This document shows positions 35,689 to 39,384 of a DNA stretch of 39,384 nucleotides, piece by piece. The notes beneath the pieces were generated by a model that saw nothing but the letters and a program-made list of their open reading frames with translations, did not search any database and had not been told where the DNA came from. The translations under genes and the position numbers were made by a program. The DNA is from Hyphomonadaceae bacterium (GTDB lineage: Bacteria; Pseudomonadota; Alphaproteobacteria; Caulobacterales; Hyphomonadaceae): NCBI GenBank assembly GCA_022844475.1, contig JALHLR010000027.1, positions 1 through 39,384 on the forward strand, in the 5' to 3' direction. Position 1 is the first letter of the stretch; each line of letters opens with the position of its first letter.

Positions 35689-37179
35689 ATGGGCAAATCC
35701 ACGCTCATTGATCTTCGCGCGGAGCGTGGCGCGCAGGGCGGGTCACTGCCGCCGCGTCCGCCGGAGGGCGATGAACCGCCGGTTCTCTATGCGAAACGGA
35801 AGCAGATTTACCCGAAGCTGGTCTTCGGACGTGTCCGGTCCATAAAGTGGTTGCTGCTCTTCGCGACCCTCGGCCTCTATTACATCATTCCATGGATCCG
35901 CTGGGATCGCGGTCCCGGCGCGCCCGACCAGGCCGTACTTGCCGATTTTGCCGGTGGCAGGTTCTATTTCTTCGGCCTCGAGATCTGGCCGCAGGAGGTT
36001 TACTATATCACAGGCCTCCTGATCCTTGCGGCTGTGGGCCTGTTCCTCGCGACAGCGTTGTTTGGGCGCGTGTGGTGCGGTTACTTCTGTCCGCAGACAG
36101 TCTGGACCGACCTCTTCCTCGTCGTCGAGCGCTTCTTCGAGGGCGATCGCAACGCCCGGATGAAACTCGACAAGTCGCCGCTTTCCGCCAACAAGGTTGC
36201 GCGCAAGACAGCCAAGCATGCCACGTGGCTGCTGGTCTCCTTCGCGACCGGCGGCGCATTCATTCTGTACTGGCACGATGCGCCATCGCTCGCGCTGACG
36301 TTCTTCGCGGGCCAGGCGCCGATGACTGCCTACGTGTTCGCCGGCATGCTGACGCTCACCACCTATGCGCTGGCGGGCACCATGCGTGAGCAGGTCTGCA
36401 CCTACATGTGCCCCTGGCCACGTATCCAGGGCGCGCTGGTCGACAAGGACACGCTGACGATCACCTATCGCTATGAACGCGGTGAGCCGCGCGCTCCACA
36501 CAAGAAAGGTGAAACCTGGGAGGGGCGGGGCGACTGTATCGATTGCCAGCAATGCGTTGTCGTCTGTCCGATGGGTATCGACATACGTGACGGCGCGCAG
36601 CTCGAATGCATCCAGTGCGGCCTTTGCATCGACGCGTGCAATGGCGTCATGAAGAAGATCGGCCGCCCGGCAAATCTGATCGCCTACGACACGGACGAGA
36701 ACGTCGCGCTGCGCTGCGACAAGAAGCCGGCAAAGCCATTCCGCCCCCTTCGGGCGCGCACCATGCTCTACGTCGTCGTGTTCGCGCTGGCCGGATCGAT
36801 CATGCTGTTCGGTCTCACGACTCGCTCGGACATCGACATATCGGTGCTGAAGGATCGCGCCGTCCCCTATGTGAAGCTGGTCAGCGGCGACATTCGAAAC
36901 GCCTATACACTCAAGGTCGCGAACAAGCAGCGGAATGTCCGGACACTCGGTCTGGTAGTCGAAGGCCTCTCCGGCGCGAGGATCGAGATCATAGGCGAAG
37001 GCCTCATGTCGGGCGCAGCGCACGTCACCGCCGAGCCCGATGGCGTCGATCGCTATCGCGTGCTCGTCACTGCGCCGGCTGCCTCTGTCGTCTCGGGCGG
37101 GGCAACCGTCCGGTTTGTCCTGTCCGACGCCAGCGGCACGTCCAGCGTGGCGGCCCCCTTCGAAGGTCCGGAGACCTGA
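35689..37179 (+). CDS. ccoG: cbb3 oxidase assembly ferredoxin CcoG
   Basis: The product has 496 aa (RdxA/FixG family). It has about five membrane helices, motifs GYFCPQTVWTDLF and CTYMCPWPRIQG, and two 4Fe-4S binding sites: C283-x2-C286-x2-C289-x3-C293 and C307-x2-C310-x2-C313-x3-C317. The C-terminal FixG Ig-like domain is periplasmic. Family work links it to copper reduction during cbb3 assembly. It starts one base after the ccoP stop; the start is ATG 35689, not the longer frame overlapping ccoP. Confidence 0.96.
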   Translation: MGKSTLIDLRAERGAQGGSLPPRPPEGDEPPVLYAKRKQIYPKLVFGRVRSIKWLLLFATLGLYYIIPWIRWDRGPGAPDQAVLADFAGGRFYFFGLEIWPQEVYYITGLLILAAVGLFLATALFGRVWCGYFCPQTVWTDLFLVVERFFEGDRNARMKLDKSPLSANKVARKTAKHATWLLVSFATGGAFILYWHDAPSLALTFFAGQAPMTAYVFAGMLTLTTYALAGTMREQVCTYMCPWPRIQGALVDKDTLTITYRYERGEPRAPHKKGETWEGRGDCIDCQQCVVVCPMGIDIRDGAQLECIQCGLCIDACNGVMKKIGRPANLIAYDTDENVALRCDKKPAKPFRPLRARTMLYVVVFALAGSIMLFGLTTRSDIDISVLKDRAVPYVKLVSGDIRNAYTLKVANKQRNVRTLGLVVEGLSGARIEIIGEGLMSGAAHVTAEPDGVDRYRVLVTAPAASVVSGGATVRFVLSDASGTSSVAAPFEGPET

Positions 37180-37180
37180 T

Positions 37181-37660
37181 ATGGCAACGAAACCAATACG
37201 CGGAATTCATGTCTTCTGGTGGATCGCGAGCTTCTTCGCCCTGGTGATCGCCGCCGATACGTACTTTGTGGTGCGTGCGGTCGGTACGTTTCCCGGAGAG
37301 CAGGTCAAGAACTCCTACGTGCTCGGGCTCGACTACAACCATCAGCTCGCACGCCGCGAGGCCCAGTTGAAGCTCGGCTGGACCGCGGAAGCGGGCCTCG
37401 TCGGCGGCGAGGGTCCGATGCTGCTGGTGCGGCTCAACTCTGATGCCGGCCCGGTAACAGGCCTGACTGTCGACGTCGACATGATCCTTCCGGGCAGGGG
37501 CGCCCAGACGCTGTCACTGACCGAGCATGCCCCAGGAGAATATTCGGGAGCCGTTGTGCTGAGTGGCGCCCGTCGCGCCGAGCTGGAGATCAGCGCCAGC
37601 AAGCCCGGTGCGGCGACGCCCGTGTTCGAGGCCACCAAGGTTCTGGAGGTGGTCTCATGA
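37181..37660 (+). CDS. ccoH: FixH/CcoH assembly protein
   Basis: The product has 159 aa. One N-terminal membrane helix (about 10-33, HVFWWIASFFALVIAADTYF) precedes a periplasmic FixH domain with NSYVLGLDYNHQLARREAQ. It helps assemble the cbb3 complex. GGAG precedes the ATG, which begins one base after the ccoG stop. The stop overlaps the ccoI start (ATGA, 37657-37660). Confidence 0.93.
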   Translation: MATKPIRGIHVFWWIASFFALVIAADTYFVVRAVGTFPGEQVKNSYVLGLDYNHQLARREAQLKLGWTAEAGLVGGEGPMLLVRLNSDAGPVTGLTVDVDMILPGRGAQTLSLTEHAPGEYSGAVVLSGARRAELEISASKPGAATPVFEATKVLEVVS

Positions 37661-39384
37661 TCGCGCTCGCTTCAGGCTGTCCGAGCGGGCTTGCGCCTGC
37701 CGCGCCTGCCGCCGTGATGCAGGATCCATCGGCTTTCGTGACCGAGGTCAAAGGCAGGCGCGCGCTCGACCTCATGATTCGTGGCGCCAGCTGCGCCGGG
37801 TGCATCGCGAAGATCGAAACGGCGCTGATGCGCCTTCCCGGCATGCAGGTCGCGCGGCTGAATCTCTCCATCGGACGTATACGCACTGAATGGACGGGAG
37901 GTCTCGCACCAAGAGTTATCATCGAGGCCATTGTCAAACTCGGCTATGGCGCAGCCGCGGTTGATCCCGGGCAAGCTGACGGCGCCATCTCGCGCCCCGA
38001 AAAGAGTCTGCTGCTCGCCCTGACCGTAGCGGGCATCGCGACCGCTGGCGTGATGCTTATGTCGGAAGCGTTGTGGTTCGGCACGGACCTGCCGGCGGAG
38101 ACCCGCACCCAGCTTCACTGGCTGTCTGCGTTTATCTCCATTCCGGCAACCCTGTTTTCGGGGCGCACATTCTTTCAATCCGCGTGGGCGGCCATCAGAC
38201 GCTGGCAGCTCAATATGGATGTCCCGATTTCCCTGGCGCTCCTTATGGCGCTGGCGCTCAGCCTGCACGCAACCATCACGGGCGGCGCCCACACCTATTT
38301 CGACGCTTCCGTCATGCTCCTGCTCTTCCTGCTCATCGGCCGCTATCTCGACGCGCGACTCCGACGGCAGGCTTACGCGGCAGCCAACGCGTTGGCTGCC
38401 ATGCAGACCACAAGCGCAACGCGTCTTGGCTCCAGAGGTCTCGCGGAGGCGGTGCGAGCATCTGAAATCCGCCCCGGCGACAGGCTGCTGATCGCCGCCG
38501 GTGAGAGGTTGCCGGTCAACGCACAGGTCGTGACAGGGGAGAGCGAGGCAGATCTGCGGCTCGTCACGGGCGAGGTGGAGCCTGCGCGTACATTCCCGGG
38601 TCAGACGCTTTACGCTGGCGCGGTCAACCTGTCGGCCCCGATTGAGGTGCTCGCACTTGCGCCGGCAAGCCAATCATTGATGGCTGACATCGCGCGCCTG
38701 CTGGAGGCAGGCGAGCAGAAGAAATCCTCCTATCGCCGCATCGCCGATAAAGCTGTTGCCTTCTATGTGCCGCAAGTCCACGTCACGGCAGCGTTGGGAT
38801 TTGTAGGCTGGCTGATCGCGGGCGCACCCCTGTCGCACGCGGCCTTCGTCGCCGTTACGGTTCTGATCATCACCTGTCCCTGCGCCATCGCGCTCGCAGC
38901 TCCTCTCGTCCAGATCGTCGCCGCCGGCAGGCTCTTCCGCGAGGGCGCATACCTGTCCTCCGGCGATGCCCTGGAGCGGATCGCGACGGTCACGCATGTT
39001 ATCCTCGACAAGACGGGCACGCTTACCCTCGGCGACCCGATGCTCCTGCAGACTGGATTGACTCCCGCCCAGCTGGCCTCGGCAGCCCAGCTGGCACGGG
39101 CCAGCCGCCATCCGTTCTCGCGCGCAATCGCTCAGGCGGCAGGTCCAGGCCCGGTTGCACAAGCCGTGGAAGAGCATAGCGGCAGCGGTGTCTCGGGCCT
39201 CGTCGATGGGCGCGCCGCAATGCTGGGGCGCGCGGAGTTTGTGGGCGCCGGGGGCGTCGACGGATCACATCTGTGGTTTGCGATCGAGGGCGCCGATCCC
39301 GTGATGTTCCAGTTCGAAGACAGGCTGCGGCCCGATGCCAGGGCCGCGGTTGAGCAGCTCCGTCGCATGGGCCTCTCCGTGGAG
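37657..39384 (+). CDS. ccoI: Copper-exporting P1B-type ATPase for cbb3 assembly (3' end off window)
   Basis: Partial: 576 residues are seen and the frame is still open at the right edge; full CcoI/FixI proteins are about 720-750 aa. A heavy-metal-associated domain has C46-AGC49. The ATPase core has the actuator TGE at 304-306 (LVTGEVEP), the metal-site motif C407-P-C409 (ITCPCAIAL), the phosphorylation site D451-KTGT and SRHPF in the nucleotide-binding domain. It exports Cu+ to the periplasm for the CuB centre of CcoN. The start overlaps ccoH by four bases. ccoS would be expected next, outside the window. Confidence 0.93.
   Translation, partial: MIALASGCPSGLAPAAPAAVMQDPSAFVTEVKGRRALDLMIRGASCAGCIAKIETALMRLPGMQVARLNLSIGRIRTEWTGGLAPRVIIEAIVKLGYGAAAVDPGQADGAISRPEKSLLLALTVAGIATAGVMLMSEALWFGTDLPAETRTQLHWLSAFISIPATLFSGRTFFQSAWAAIRRWQLNMDVPISLALLMALALSLHATITGGAHTYFDASVMLLLFLLIGRYLDARLRRQAYAAANALAAMQTTSATRLGSRGLAEAVRASEIRPGDRLLIAAGERLPVNAQVVTGESEADLRLVTGEVEPARTFPGQTLYAGAVNLSAPIEVLALAPASQSLMADIARLLEAGEQKKSSYRRIADKAVAFYVPQVHVTAALGFVGWLIAGAPLSHAAFVAVTVLIITCPCAIALAAPLVQIVAAGRLFREGAYLSSGDALERIATVTHVILDKTGTLTLGDPMLLQTGLTPAQLASAAQLARASRHPFSRAIAQAAGPGPVAQAVEEHSGSGVSGLVDGRAAMLGRAEFVGAGGVDGSHLWFAIEGADPVMFQFEDRLRPDARAAVEQLRRMGLSVE

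Noticed and set aside
35743..37023. 426-codon - strand frame opposite ccoG
   Set aside because: The opposite strand encodes CcoG with intact Fe-S motifs; the antisense frame is a GC-rich shadow.

Overview
The window comes from a GC-rich alphaproteobacterium. The best fit is the Caulobacterales/Maricaulales/Hyphomonadaceae area; this placement is an inference. It rests on the rpmH-rnpA-yidC-engB-(ABC)-argB order, an rluD gene not far from rpoH, a 296-residue alpha-type RpoH, many TonB_C and EF-hand envelope proteins, and a ccoNOQP-GHI cluster beside hemN and a FixK-like regulator. It reads as ordinary chromosome. I saw no tRNA, rRNA, transposase, phage gene or CRISPR array.

Layout. 1-4.4 kb: rpoH (-), then three secreted proteins on the + strand (an EF-hand protein, a TonB_C lipoprotein, a tandem TonB_C protein) convergent with rluD. 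4.5-8.6 kb: a Tat-exported PhoD-type phosphatase and a hybrid histidine kinase. 8.6-16.6 kb: a zinc alcohol dehydrogenase, a serine hydrolase, hisI with a coupled lipoprotein, then DUF2785, DUF2235 and DUF1036 proteins and argB. 16.6-21.8 kb: an ABC-2 exporter inserted between argB and engB, a palindrome-rich element, yidC, rnpA and rpmH. rpmH (46 aa) is nested in a second open frame continuous with rnpA. 21.9-28.9 kb: an orphan histidine kinase, a gap with a small membrane-protein candidate and a structured, terminator-ended transcript candidate, gamma-glutamyltransferase divergent from a DmpA-type P1 peptidase, and an OmpR-type two-component pair.

29.5-39.4 kb is a low-oxygen respiration island. 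On the - strand lie an 87-residue Cys/His-rich membrane protein, hemN and a FixK-like Crp/Fnr regulator. Divergently on the + strand lie ccoN, ccoO, ccoQ, ccoP (cbb3 oxidase subunits) and ccoG, ccoH, ccoI (assembly and copper supply). ccoI runs off the right edge. One FNR/FixK-type box (32108-32121) sits nearly midway between the two divergent start codons, so it could control both arms.

The items most worth a second look are the nested rpmH/rnpA arrangement, the small Cys/His membrane protein coupled to hemN, the Cys-paired TonB_C family, the structured transcript candidate at 23.7 kb, and the six-codon leader overlapping the TTG start of the P1 peptidase.
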